Assembly (NCBI RefSeq): GCF_018449515.1
Contig: NZ_JAAVUQ010000018.1
Location: 99,502-163,501 of the forward strand
Source: Caballeronia sp. dw_19
GTDB taxonomy: Bacteria; Pseudomonadota; Gammaproteobacteria; Burkholderiales; Burkholderiaceae
Direction: 5' to 3'
Length of the DNA: 64,000 nt
Below, piece after piece: positions 44,307-53,292 of this stretch (position 1 is the stretch's first letter; each line of letters begins with the position of its first letter). Below the pieces are notes generated by a model, which saw only the letters and a program-made list of their open reading frames with translations, made no database searches and was not told the origin of the DNA. Both the position numbers and the translations under genes were made by a program.

Positions 44307-45376
44307 ATCTGTCCCCTGTATGAAGCGTCGATATGAGCGACGCGTCGAATGAGCGCGGCAAGGACATTCTCCCCAGCGCCATGCGCAGGCGAACACTGTA
44401 GCGAATCTCGCGTGGTGCGTTTCACGATTTTATCGGTGATGGGCCGCGTCTTTCCACGCATGGAATGCCTGATGACCTGAATCTCGCAGGCACGGTACAG
44501 CGCCATCGCAAAGCGAAAGCGTGAGCAATCGTGGTTCCGTGAGAGAGCAGCCGGTGGTTCCGACGGATCGGGGCGCCTAGCGGACACAACCGGAGGTTTA
44601 TCCGCCAGACTTTCCAAGTTGCGCAGCCAGTCGGCGATCGCCTTGCTGGTCCAGAGCGGATCGTCGTGGGGCAGGTCATGTCCAGCCCACGCATGCACGG
44701 CGTGAGCTGTTCCCCAACGAGCCGCTATGCGCGTGGAGCAGACCGGATTGACCAACCGGTCCGCCTTCGATGAAAGCAGCAGCGTAGGGCAAGCGGGCGC
44801 ATGATTGCCGGCACGAAAGCGCGCCGCCGCCCACAACTGGCGCAGACCGTTCGCCGCGCTCACTCCGGCGCTCTGCCTGATCGCGGCCCATGCGGCGATA
44901 TCGGCGGACTGGGTGTCCACCCGATTGCAGGTCAGGTCATGGACAATCGTCTCGCACTTCATGGGATTCGCCCATGAAGCGGCGACGCGCATGAGCGCGG
45001 GCCAGACCTCGGGTCGAAGGCGCTCGGTCATGGCGCTAAACGGCCGCATGCTGGTATTGATGAGCACCAGCCGCTCGATCTCTTCCGGATGGCGCTGCGC
45101 CCAGCCGGTCGCGACCATCCCGCCCAGCGACATGGCAACCAGCCGATACGGCGGCGGCAACCCGGCACCGGCCGCACGCGAGCGGACGAACTTCACCATC
45201 TCGGCCACATCGAGTGGAGCGCTCAGCGCGTTTTCGCGGCCGTTCCCGGGCAGGTCAAGCAGCGTGATGCTGTGTGCATCGCCGCTGAAATCCGCTTCAA
45301 CACGCAGTTGCTCGGGAAACGATCCCCAGTGACGACCCTCGCGCGTAAGTCCGCGCAGCAAGATCCATGTGCTCAT
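44303..45376 (-). CDS. alpha/beta hydrolase with a long C-terminal extension
   Basis: The product has 357 residues. Residues 1-255 form an alpha/beta hydrolase with the nucleophile elbow AMSLGGM (serine near 84), an acid in SKADRL (near 207) and a histidine in HDLPHDD (near 235). Residues 256-357 are basic and match nothing I know; their composition looks like translated non-coding DNA. Yet the frame ends by 4-base overlap with the next gene, as if the length were real. Either a stop codon was lost or the tail is genuine. The ATG overlaps the stop of the upstream peptidase (ATGA). Substrate unknown. Confidence 0.75.
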   Translation of the reverse strand: MSTWILLRGLTREGRHWGSFPEQLRVEADFSGDAHSITLLDLPGNGRENALSAPLDVAEMVKFVRSRAAGAGLPPPYRLVAMSLGGMVATGWAQRHPEEIERLVLINTSMRPFSAMTERLRPEVWPALMRVAASWANPMKCETIVHDLTCNRVDTQSADIAAWAAIRQSAGVSAANGLRQLWAAARFRAGNHAPACPTLLLSSKADRLVNPVCSTRIAARWGTAHAVHAWAGHDLPHDDPLWTSKAIADWLRNLESLADKPPVVSARRPDPSEPPAALSRNHDCSRFRFAMALYRACEIQVIRHSMRGKTRPITDKIVKRTTRDSLQCSPAHGAGENVLAALIRRVAHIDASYRGQI

Positions 45377-46407
45377 CGTGAGGATTTTCGCTGCCAGTGT
45401 TCAATGGCGCGCTCAAGAATCTGTTTTCTCGCGTCGCCCTTGGGGAGCCATCTATTCGATGCAAACGCCGCGCGGGTCAGGAAGTCCAGGAAGTTGGCGT
45501 GACGGCGCAAGACCCGTTCGACCCGATGCGCCTTGACCGGGTTGAACATGCCGAGGCGCGAGAAGATCTGGCTGGGATTTTTCCGGATCCAGCGCCATGA
45601 ACCCAGTTCCAGGGTCATCGGTAGGAATACGTTGGGCGCGGGCGTCTGGTCGTAGGCACAGTCCCACAAATCGCCGTGAAGCAGGTATTGGTGGCTTTGC
45701 GGTTCGAACGCGTAGCCGTGATGCGGATAGGCTTGTTCGAACATGGTCTTGAGCTGATACATCTCGGGGAGATGGGGCATTTGCTGCTTCGTTCGCGCGT
45801 AAGGGAACCAGATGCTGTCGTCCCAGCCGTAACCTGAATGACAGTCGAGCGCAAGGCTGAGCGGGCGGCTCATGAGTTCCTGCTTCACGACGTCGAGCAA
45901 CGCGGCGCTCTCGAGTTCCAGAGACCCCTGGACCGGACCGCGATACCACGGCAACCACGAACCAATACGCTGGCCGCCCGCAAGGAAGGGGACGCGCCCT
46001 TCAGCGCTTTGAGGGGCATTGCGCATCAGGTCGACACCGTTCGGATTCGAGCGGGTTTGTGCCCACATGCCCCCCGGATTCACGATCGGCATGAAGACGA
46101 GCCGCACCGAGCGTAACTGTTCGTGCAGCAGTTCGTCCCACTCGAGGCGCCGTAGCAGCGCGCGCATGTAGTCGAGGATCAACTGCGTACCGATGCGCTC
46201 CAGGCCGTGTACGCCGCCAAAAAAGCCAATGGCGGGCGCTTCGGGATCGTTCGATCCGATCGCGGCAGTAAGGATTGGGAAGGAGTGTGCGCCGGCGCGT
46301 ACTTCGCCCACTGTGCGCGATTCAAAGCGTGCGCTGCCGGCCGCGAGGATGGCATTGAGGTCATCGAACTCCGCAAAGCTTGTGGAGGCTACGCTTAATG
46401 GTCTCAT
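45373..46407 (-). CDS. M14-family zinc carboxypeptidase-like protein
   Basis: The product has 344 residues from the ATG at 46407. GGVHGLERIG near residue 65 holds the HxxE zinc-binding pair and ALDCHSGYG near 190 the third histidine. FMPIVNPGGMWAQTRSNPNGVDLMRN near 105-130 is the region that binds substrate in M14 enzymes. There is no signal peptide, so the enzyme should be cytoplasmic, possibly removing amino acids from modified peptides. It is the first gene of a chain peptidase, hydrolase, ketopantoate-reductase-like, joined by 4-base overlaps. A strong hairpin lies just upstream. Confidence 0.85.
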   Translation of the reverse strand: MRPLSVASTSFAEFDDLNAILAAGSARFESRTVGEVRAGAHSFPILTAAIGSNDPEAPAIGFFGGVHGLERIGTQLILDYMRALLRRLEWDELLHEQLRSVRLVFMPIVNPGGMWAQTRSNPNGVDLMRNAPQSAEGRVPFLAGGQRIGSWLPWYRGPVQGSLELESAALLDVVKQELMSRPLSLALDCHSGYGWDDSIWFPYARTKQQMPHLPEMYQLKTMFEQAYPHHGYAFEPQSHQYLLHGDLWDCAYDQTPAPNVFLPMTLELGSWRWIRKNPSQIFSRLGMFNPVKAHRVERVLRRHANFLDFLTRAAFASNRWLPKGDARKQILERAIEHWQRKSSR

Positions 46408-46428
46408 GCCCACGGCCTGTTTTTCGAT

Positions 46429-46471
46429 GCGTCCTGAGGCGGCCGGAAACAGAGTGGCCGCCTCAGGACGC
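46429..46471 (-). terminator. perfect 16-base hairpin between two genes
   Basis: The stem 46429-46444 pairs fully with 46456-46471 around an 11-base loop. It begins 10 bases after the histone-like gene and ends 22 bases before the peptidase start, on the same transcript direction. There is no T run on either side. It may terminate, protect the upstream message or tune expression of the peptidase chain. Confidence 0.7.
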
Positions 46472-46480
46472 CTGGTACGC

Positions 46481-46930
46481 TCAGGACTTGCCTGGCCTTC
46501 CTGTTTTGACTGTCTCGACAGCGGCAACAGCCGCAGTGAGTTGCTCGATGTTAGCGCGCTCAAGTATGAGCAAACCCGCCCGCAAGAGCTCGCCTTTTTT
46601 GACGTGCACGCCGTTGGCGAGGCATTTTTGCTTCAACAGGCCGATTTTGTCGTAATCGGACTTGGGCATCGTAAAGCTGTCACGCACGACCTTCTCTTTT
46701 TTCGGCCGTTTGATTTTTTCTTCGGATGCAGCGGACTCGACAGGCGCCGCTTTGATTTTCGTTTTAGCAGGCGCTTGCGCGGCCTTACCCTGGGGTTCCT
46801 TTGCTACCTCGACCGCTGCTTTGGCGGTTGACTTGCGTTTGCTTGCTGCCGGTTCGGCAGCAGCCGTTTCCGTCGTCTTGGGAAAATGAAAAGCCTTCTT
46901 GCTTGGGGCCTTCGTAGCGGGTCCGGGCAT
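46481..46930 (-). CDS. lysine/alanine-rich histone-like protein
   Basis: The product has 149 residues. Residues 1-80 are low-complexity and rich in lysine, alanine and proline (SKKAFHFPK, KRKSTAKAA, KIKRPKKEK), like the tail of histone H1-like bacterial proteins. Residues 83-149 are an ordered part reading VRDSFTMPKSDYDKIGLLKQ and KKGELLRAGLLILE, a ribbon-helix-helix-like layout. I know this type as common in Burkholderiaceae, with a DNA-binding role presumed. It is followed by the 16-base hairpin. It has no partner gene close by. Confidence 0.75.
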   Translation of the reverse strand: MPGPATKAPSKKAFHFPKTTETAAAEPAASKRKSTAKAAVEVAKEPQGKAAQAPAKTKIKAAPVESAASEEKIKRPKKEKVVRDSFTMPKSDYDKIGLLKQKCLANGVHVKKGELLRAGLLILERANIEQLTAAVAAVETVKTGRPGKS

Positions 46931-47066
46931 GAAATCTCCAGTTGAGTAAAGGTATAAACAGTATATACGCTTTTCGAAATGGCTCGCGCGAGGGTTTCTA
47001 GGCGTGTGTCCATGAGCGATTTACCGGGTTCGCCGATGCGAACAACGGTCAATTCCAGTTCCAGGC

Positions 47067-47837
47067 CTAGCGGACGGCGATCACGAACAATCGGGGGAAC
47101 GGCAGCAGCACCGTCCCGTCCGCCAACGCGGGATAAGCCAGCCCAACCGCCGTCTTGTAACGCTCCAGAAACGCCAGCCGTTCATCTTCAGCAAGCGGTT
47201 CCAGAAACGGCCGCAGACCGCTTCCCTTGAACCACTCGACGACCGCGTCCGCGCCACCCGCCAGCGCGTGATGATAAGTAGTCCGCCAGACATCCGGTTT
47301 CGCGCCGCAAGAACGAAGCAGTTCGAAATACCACGCCGGACTGGCCATCGGCGTCCGGGCCTTTGCAACCTCCGAGAGCTTGCCGGCCCAGGGGCCGTCG
47401 GCTGCAACCTCACGCATCAGCCGATGTGCCGGCTCCTCGAGATTGTCCGGCATCTGAACCGCGAGACTGCCGCCAGGTGAAAGCTTCGCGACGAGCGCGG
47501 GAAACAAGCTGGCGTGATCGGGCAACCACTGCAGCACTGCGTTCGCGAGGATCACATCGAACGGACCGGGGGCATTCCACGTCTTGATATCGGCGATCTC
47601 GAAGTGAACTTGCGGCAGCCGCTTGGCGGCTGCTTCGATCATGTCCGGTGAGCTGTCAAATCCGCTTGCCGTAGCGTTGGGAAAGCGCGCTATGAGCGCT
47701 TCGGTCGAATTGCCGGGACCACATCCTATGTCCACGACAGTGCGCGCATCGATGTCCGGAACGGCAGCGAGCAGATCGCGTATGGGACGATTACGCTCGT
47801 TTTCAAAGGTTACATATTGCTTGGCAGACCAGCTCAC
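47067..47837 (-). CDS. tam: trans-aconitate 2-methyltransferase
   Basis: The product has 256 residues, as usual for Tam. It begins MSWSAKQYVTFENERNRPI. Motif I for S-adenosylmethionine VVDIGCGPGNSTE lies at residues 34-46, followed by GFDSSPDMIEAA, and DVILANAVLQWLPDH near 95. Tam methylates trans-aconitate, a spontaneous product of cis-aconitate that inhibits aconitase. It stands alone with a 130-base gap to the histone-like gene. Confidence 0.92.
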   Translation of the reverse strand: MSWSAKQYVTFENERNRPIRDLLAAVPDIDARTVVDIGCGPGNSTEALIARFPNATASGFDSSPDMIEAAAKRLPQVHFEIADIKTWNAPGPFDVILANAVLQWLPDHASLFPALVAKLSPGGSLAVQMPDNLEEPAHRLMREVAADGPWAGKLSEVAKARTPMASPAWYFELLRSCGAKPDVWRTTYHHALAGGADAVVEWFKGSGLRPFLEPLAEDERLAFLERYKTAVGLAYPALADGTVLLPFPRLFVIAVR

Positions 47838-48459
47838 TGTGTAATTCCTCGATAGATAGATGACAGTGCCGCGCGGTTTCGACGGGCTTCATTCAGTAGC
47901 CGGACACCGCGGGCGTCAATGTTCAAGCTTCGACTCGATTTGACTAAGGTACAGCATGAGTGCAACCGGTCGCAGGTTCTAACGCGGGTGAACATGCGTT
48001 GCCGGTTATAAAACCATTAGTGGTCGTGTAAGGTTTGCAAGCCGATGTCCTGTCCGTCGTCGCACGCTGTCGGAGAGGTGCGCAGCATTTGCAAGGGGGA
48101 TTCGTCTTGCGTAGATAGGGGGGGTTTCTCTGCGGGAAGGGGTATGGGCCGCTAGTTTACGCACCGCAGATGTCCTGCGTAAAAGGAATTTATTATTCTA
48201 ATGGGTTCATTTTTCTTATGAAAATCGGCATCCTCGGCGTTCAGGGCGTTTGTTGTCGTCACCGAGGCGCGAATGGGCTCGGCTTGCAGTCGTTGTAGAA
48301 GTTTAGTGGAGTTCGACGGCGGTCGGGCTGGTGGCCGAGCGTATTGCCGCGGCGGCGGTGCCGCGGCTCGCCGTGCAAAAAGGCGCGTATCCGACGCAAG
48401 CCCTTTACGACATGATCAAGGTGCGCGCGGTACCCGCGAAAGGGCAACGCGCTCCGGCA
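47838..48459. other. gap with gene-like fragments
   Basis: About 620 bases between tam and the YdeP-type gene. An AT-rich patch around 48185-48225 precedes an ATG with MKIGILGVQG, but that frame stops within 30 codons. A second frame near 48331-48435 reads VAERIAAAAVPRLAVQKG and on to YPTQALYDMIKVRAVPA, which looks like coding remnant, but I cannot name it. Decay of a former gene is possible. Confidence 0.35.
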
Positions 48460-50778
48460 TCAAGCCGCTTCGAGTTGCTTCTCGGAAGAGGCGCACAACA
48501 ACACCGGAATGGACTTCGACGTCGGCGTCCCCGCGCCATCGGCAACACTCGACAGCGGCACGAGCGGATTCGTTTCCGGGTAATACGCGCCGAGGCAACC
48601 GCGCGGAATGTCATAAGCGACCAGCAGGAAACTATCCGCGCGCCGCTCGACGCCGTCGTCCCATACGCTCGTGATATCCACCCGTTGACCTGCTTCGAAC
48701 CCCAACATCTCAATGTCCAACTGATTGGCGAACAACACGCGCCGCTGGCCGTACACACCGCGATAACGGTCATCGAGACCATAGATTGTCGTGTTGTACT
48801 GATCGTGTGAACGGGTGGTCATGAGCGTCATCAGCCGCTCACCGTGAACTGTCCGCGCACGATGAATCGGGGTATCGAATTCAATGCTGTGCACGAGGAA
48901 TTGTGCCTTGCCGCTCGGCGTATTCCATACGCGCTCGCGCGATGCCACACCCAGATGAAATCCTCCCGGATGCTTGAGCCGCTCGTTGTAATTCTCAAAG
49001 CCAGGGATCACTTTCTCGATGCCGTCGCGAATCAGCGCATAGTCGTTCGCGTGCGCGAGCCAGTCAACCTTGGCGCTGCCGAGCGTGGCCAGCGCCATGC
49101 GCGCGACGATCGCAATCTCCGACAACAGGTTCGGCGAAGCCGGGCGGTTCATGCCGTACGAAATGTGCACCATGCTCATGGAGTCTTCCACGCTCACGCC
49201 TTGCGCCACGCCGTTCTGCATGTCGATTTCCGTGCGGCCGAGCGTCGGCAGGATCAGCGCATCGCGGCCATGAATCAGGTGGCTGCGGTTCAGCTTGGTC
49301 GTGATATGCACGGTCAGATCGCATGAGCGCATGGCTTCCCATACGCGCGGCGTATCAGGCGTCGCAATCGAAAAATTGCCACCCAGCCCGATGAACACCT
49401 TCAGCTTGCCGGCGAGCATTGCTTCGATTGAACGCACGACGTCGTAGCCATGTTCGCGCGGCGGCTCGAAGTCGTACGCGGCGCCGAGCCGGTCGAGGAA
49501 CGCTTGCGTCGGCTGCTCTTCGATTCCAACCGTGCGGTCGCCCTGCACATTCGAATGCCCGCGCACCGGGCACAGTCCCGCACCCAGCCGGCCGATGTTC
49601 CCGCGCATCAACATCAGGTTCGAGAGAAGCTGCACGGTTGGCACCGAATTCTTGTGCTGCGTAAGACCCATGCCCCACGTCGAGATGACGGCACGCCCGC
49701 GTGCGTAGATATCGGCGAGTTGCAGGACTTCATCTTTCGGCACGCCCGATTCCGCCACGATCGCATCCCAGCTTTCGGCGCGCAGGTCTTCGGCGAAGGC
49801 GTCGAAACCGACCGTATGCTCGGCGATGAACGCGATATCGAGCACGCGCGGCAAGCCTTGCACGAGCGCTGCATCGTCGAGTTCGATCACGCGTTTGGCC
49901 ACGCCTTTGATCAACGCAAAATCCCCGCCAATTTTCGGCCGGATAAACACCGAACTGATTTTCGTGCTGCCGCCCGTGAGCATCTCGACCGGATGCTGCG
50001 GACTCGCGAAGCGTTCGAGACCGCGTTCACGCAGCGGGTTGATCGAGACGATCGTGGCGCCGCGTTTTGCGCACTCGCGCAGTTCTCCCAGCATCCGCGG
50101 ATGGTTCGTCGCCGGATTCTGGCCGAAGAGCAGCAGGGTATCCGCGTGTTCGAAATCCTCGAGCGTCACGGTTCCCTTGCCTACGCCCACGGTTCCCGGC
50201 AGACCCCGGCTCGTCGCTTCGTGGCACATGTTCGAGCAGTCGGGGAAGTTGTTGGTGCCGTACATACGCACGAATAGCTGATACAGGAACGCGGCTTCGT
50301 TGCTCGCGCGGCCCGAGGTATAGAACGCGGCGCGATCGGGGTTATCGAGGCGATTCAGGTGGTCCGCGATCAGCGCGAACGCGTCGTCCCACGCAATGGG
50401 CACGTAGCGGTCACGTCCTGCGTCGTAGACAAGCGGATCGGTCAGGCGGCCATGCTGTTCAAGCTCGTAATCCGACTGCGCCATCAACTGTTCGACGGTA
50501 TGTTCTTCGAAGAATGCGGGCGTGACGCGCTTGCTGGTGGACTCGGCCGCCACGGCTTTCACGCCGTTTTCGCAGAATTCGAACGTGGACGCATGTTCGC
50601 GATCCGGCCACGCGCAGCCGGGGCAATCGAAGCCGTCTGGCTGGTTCTGACCGAACAGCGTGCGGTAATTTCCGCCCGAGACCTTCTCCTTGAGGAGATT
50701 GAGGGCGACGTACTTGAGCGCGCCCCAGCCGGCTGCGGGGTGCGTGTACGGTTCAATGCGAGGTTCGGGTTTTTTCAC
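48460..50778 (-). CDS. FdhF/YdeP-family molybdopterin oxidoreductase
   Basis: The product has 772 residues, the usual YdeP length. The N terminus has DCPGCAWPDREHAS near residue 51. The large molybdopterin domain covers about 100-600 (FYTSGRASNEAAFL, FGQNPATNHPRM, GMGLTQHKNSV, GHSNVQGDRT). The C-terminal cofactor-binding barrel lies at about 640-760 (MTLMTTRSHDQYNTTIYG). YdeP is a cytoplasmic oxidoreductase linked to acid resistance in E. coli, with unknown substrate. An fdhD gene, often nearby, is not seen. It is divergent from a MocR regulator 150 bases away. Confidence 0.92.
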   Translation of the reverse strand: MKKPEPRIEPYTHPAAGWGALKYVALNLLKEKVSGGNYRTLFGQNQPDGFDCPGCAWPDREHASTFEFCENGVKAVAAESTSKRVTPAFFEEHTVEQLMAQSDYELEQHGRLTDPLVYDAGRDRYVPIAWDDAFALIADHLNRLDNPDRAAFYTSGRASNEAAFLYQLFVRMYGTNNFPDCSNMCHEATSRGLPGTVGVGKGTVTLEDFEHADTLLLFGQNPATNHPRMLGELRECAKRGATIVSINPLRERGLERFASPQHPVEMLTGGSTKISSVFIRPKIGGDFALIKGVAKRVIELDDAALVQGLPRVLDIAFIAEHTVGFDAFAEDLRAESWDAIVAESGVPKDEVLQLADIYARGRAVISTWGMGLTQHKNSVPTVQLLSNLMLMRGNIGRLGAGLCPVRGHSNVQGDRTVGIEEQPTQAFLDRLGAAYDFEPPREHGYDVVRSIEAMLAGKLKVFIGLGGNFSIATPDTPRVWEAMRSCDLTVHITTKLNRSHLIHGRDALILPTLGRTEIDMQNGVAQGVSVEDSMSMVHISYGMNRPASPNLLSEIAIVARMALATLGSAKVDWLAHANDYALIRDGIEKVIPGFENYNERLKHPGGFHLGVASRERVWNTPSGKAQFLVHSIEFDTPIHRARTVHGERLMTLMTTRSHDQYNTTIYGLDDRYRGVYGQRRVLFANQLDIEMLGFEAGQRVDITSVWDDGVERRADSFLLVAYDIPRGCLGAYYPETNPLVPLSSVADGAGTPTSKSIPVLLCASSEKQLEAA

Positions 50779-50928
50779 AATGCCTGCCGCGGATCCATGA
50801 GGGTTTTCACCAATGATCCGAGACTACTGTGTTCCGAAAATAACGCGGTATACAGAAAAATAGATAAACGAGGAGTACAGTTTGGGGTTTGCCGGGCTCG
50901 GCCAACCCCTTTTGCTCATTCACCTACC

Positions 50929-52359
50929 GTGACGCTCTACGAAAAACTGGCGGCCGAGATCGAGGAAGCCGTACGACGCGGCGTGTTCGCCGTGGGCGAG
51001 CGTGTGCCGTCGGTGCGTCAGGCAAGCGCCCAGCATGGCGTCAGCATAAAGACGGTCCTGCATGCCTACGCGCTGCTGGAGAGCCGGGGCATGCTGGAAA
51101 CCCGGCCGCAGTCGGGCTACTTCGTGCGCGAACTGCCTGCGCCGCAAGCGGTCAGTCAGGCCGCCTCGCAGCCACCGCCGGTTGCATCGAAAGTCGATGT
51201 CAGCCGCCTGGTCTTGTCCACGCTTCGCTCCATCCGCTCGCAGGACGCCACGCCGCTGGGGTCGCCTTATCCGGACCCATCTCTGTTTCCCTGGCGTCGT
51301 ATTAATCAGTTGGCGAACGCTATTGCGCGCCGACATTCAAGCTGGAACCTGATGGACGACCTGCCGCCCGGCAACCCCGAACTGATCCGCCAGATCGCGC
51401 GGCGTTACGCGGAGAACGGCGTGCCCGTTGACCCCGACGAGATTGTAATCACCGTCGGCGCCACCGAGGCTATCAACCTGAGTTTGCAGGCCGTGGCGAA
51501 ACCGGGCGACACCGTCGCGGTCGAATCGCCAACTTATTACGCGATGCTCCACGCAATCGAGCGCCTCGGCATGCGGGCGATCGAAGTGCCGACGCATCCG
51601 GCCGAAGGTATCGACATCGACGCACTCGCGATCATCATCCGCGAACACCGGATCGCCGCGTGCATGGTCATGCCGAACTTCCAGAATCCCCTGGGCTTCG
51701 TGATGTCGGATGCGAACAAAGAGCGGCTTGTCGGCCTGCTCGCCGCCCATGAAATACCGGCGATCGAGAACGATGTGTACCAGGAGCTGTACTACGGTGA
51801 AGCCCGTCCGTCCGCGCTCAAGAACTTCGATAAAAAGGGCCTGGTGCTGCATTGCGCGTCGTTTTCGAAGAGCCTGACGGCGTCTTACCGGATCGGCTGG
51901 GCGATGCCCGGGCGCTACCGCCGCGAAGTGGAAAAGCTCAAGTTCCTGAACACGCTGACTACCCCTTCGGTGCCGCAGGTTGCGGTGGCTGACTACCTTC
52001 GGCAGGGCGGTTATGACCGTCATCTGCGGCATGTGCGCAAGGTGTATCGGCAGCAGGCACGCCTTATGATTGCAATGGTCACGCGCTTCTTTCCCGCCGG
52101 CACGCAGACGTCAACGCCGATGGGCGGCTATGTGTTGTGGGTTCAGTTACCCGGTAATGTCGACTCGATGCTGCTTTACGAAGCCGCGCTCGCGCTCGGG
52201 ATCACGATCGGACCTGGCACCATGTTTTCATCGCGCGATGCCTTCCGTCATTTCATCCGGCTCAACTACAGTTACCCCTGGAACGCGCAGACGGAAGCGG
52301 CGGTGAAGACGCTGGGCGAACTGGTCGCCGGCATGGCGCGCGAAAAAATTGGAGGTTAA
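50929..52359 (+). CDS. MocR-type regulator (GntR helix-turn-helix plus aminotransferase domain)
   Basis: The product has 476 residues from the GTG at 50929. A winged helix covers about 1-70 (GVFAVGERVPSVRQASAQHGVSIKTV), then a linker, then a fold-type I aminotransferase domain (about 110-470) with the pyridoxal phosphate lysine in SFSKSLTASYRIGW near 310. MocR proteins sense pyridoxal phosphate or amino compounds and control nearby genes. No ribosome site lies ahead of the GTG, and GAGGAG sits 55 bases upstream with no start codon after it in frame, so the message may be leaderless or the start mis-set. The divergent YdeP gene is a possible target. Confidence 0.87.
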   Translation: MTLYEKLAAEIEEAVRRGVFAVGERVPSVRQASAQHGVSIKTVLHAYALLESRGMLETRPQSGYFVRELPAPQAVSQAASQPPPVASKVDVSRLVLSTLRSIRSQDATPLGSPYPDPSLFPWRRINQLANAIARRHSSWNLMDDLPPGNPELIRQIARRYAENGVPVDPDEIVITVGATEAINLSLQAVAKPGDTVAVESPTYYAMLHAIERLGMRAIEVPTHPAEGIDIDALAIIIREHRIAACMVMPNFQNPLGFVMSDANKERLVGLLAAHEIPAIENDVYQELYYGEARPSALKNFDKKGLVLHCASFSKSLTASYRIGWAMPGRYRREVEKLKFLNTLTTPSVPQVAVADYLRQGGYDRHLRHVRKVYRQQARLMIAMVTRFFPAGTQTSTPMGGYVLWVQLPGNVDSMLLYEAALALGITIGPGTMFSSRDAFRHFIRLNYSYPWNAQTEAAVKTLGELVAGMAREKIGG

Positions 52360-52363
52360 GAAT

Positions 52364-52663
52364 ATGGACGATGAGATCGACCCGGCGCTGATCGCGATTC
52401 TCGCGCAACTATGGCGGGCGGCGCGGGAGACCCCCGGACGGGCGTGGTCGCTGGCGAAGTTATCGAAGCAATCAGGCGTGCCGATGAGCAGCCTGAGACG
52501 TCACTTGACCGCGCTGTCCGACGCGGCATTGCTGGATCCGGCCGATCCGGATACCACCCGTGAAACCGCCGCGAATACGCCCACGGCCGCGTTGAGCGAA
52601 GCAGGCCGCGAGTTATGCGCGCAACTATTCGCCCAAGCGCCCCCGGAGATCGACAAGCTCTGA
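52364..52663 (+). CDS. small winged-helix regulator-like protein
   Basis: The product has 99 residues. Residues 8-60 fit a winged helix (AILAQLWRAARE, then WSLAKLSKQSGVPMSSLRRHLTALSDAALL, whose second helix is a typical recognition helix). The C-terminal part contains ALSEAGREL, like the wing end of ArsR or IclR-type domains. GGAGG for its ATG lies within the last codons of the MocR gene, so the two are one operon. It may act with MocR; the target is unknown. Confidence 0.78.
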   Translation: MDDEIDPALIAILAQLWRAARETPGRAWSLAKLSKQSGVPMSSLRRHLTALSDAALLDPADPDTTRETAANTPTAALSEAGRELCAQLFAQAPPEIDKL

Positions 52664-52714
52664 ACGATCGTGCGTCTGCGCGAGCGCTATTGGCGATTGC
52701 CGATTGGCGGTCAG

Positions 52715-52755
52715 TCAGGCCGCAACGGACAGCGTCAAAGCCCGTTGCGGCCTGA
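52715..52755. terminator. hairpin between convergent genes
   Basis: A perfect 14-base stem (52715-52728 with 52742-52755) with a 13-base loop lies between the small regulator and the DUF1993 gene. There is no T run on either side, but the position suggests an end for both transcripts. Confidence 0.6.
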
Positions 52756-52764
52756 TGCCCATGC

Positions 52765-52788
52765 GCTCGATCAATAGCTCGATCAATA
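52765..52788. repeat. 12-base tandem repeat
   Basis: GCTCGATCAATA is repeated twice without gap, overlapping the stop codon of the DUF1993 gene (52783). It looks like a small slippage duplication. Confidence 0.7.
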
Positions 52789-53292
52789 AGCGCCCATGTA
52801 GTCGCGCTTGCCGATATCCACGCCGTTGTGGCGCAGGATTGCATACGCCGTCGTCACGTGGAAGAAGAACTGCGGCAGGCCGTAGTGTTGCAGGTAGGCG
52901 CTGCCGGCGAGCTTCTTCTCTTTCGGCGTACCCGGACGCAGCACGATTTCCTTGTTTTCGCTACCTTCGAATTGCTCGGCATTGAACGTGCCGATGTAAG
53001 CCAGCGCCTTGGACACCAGTGCTTGCAGATCGGCGAACGTGACTTCGGTATCGGGCCACGACGGCACTTCCACGCCGGCCAGGCGCGAGGTCACGCCTTT
53101 GGTGAAGTCAGCGGCGATCTGCACCTGGCGCACCAGCGGAAACATGTCCGGGAACAGACGTGCTTGCAGCAGCGCGTTCGGGTCGATGTTCTTTTCGGCG
53201 GCGTGTGTTTCTGCTTTCTTGAGCACGTCGGACAGGGCGGTCAGCATCTGCTTGAAAACCGGGACGGACGTGCTGTACATGGAAATGGTCAT
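52783..53292 (-). CDS. DUF1993-family protein
   Basis: The product has 169 residues from the ATG at 53292 (AAAGAG ahead); a GTG two codons earlier is weaker. MYSTSVPVFKQMLTALSDVLKKAE at the start, LFPDMFPLVRQVQIAADF near 45 and YGLPQFFFHVTTAYAILRHNGVDIG near 140 are the family landmarks. The fold is a four-helix bundle like DinB, and the function is not known. It has no operon partners. Confidence 0.92.
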   Translation of the reverse strand: MTISMYSTSVPVFKQMLTALSDVLKKAETHAAEKNIDPNALLQARLFPDMFPLVRQVQIAADFTKGVTSRLAGVEVPSWPDTEVTFADLQALVSKALAYIGTFNAEQFEGSENKEIVLRPGTPKEKKLAGSAYLQHYGLPQFFFHVTTAYAILRHNGVDIGKRDYMGAY

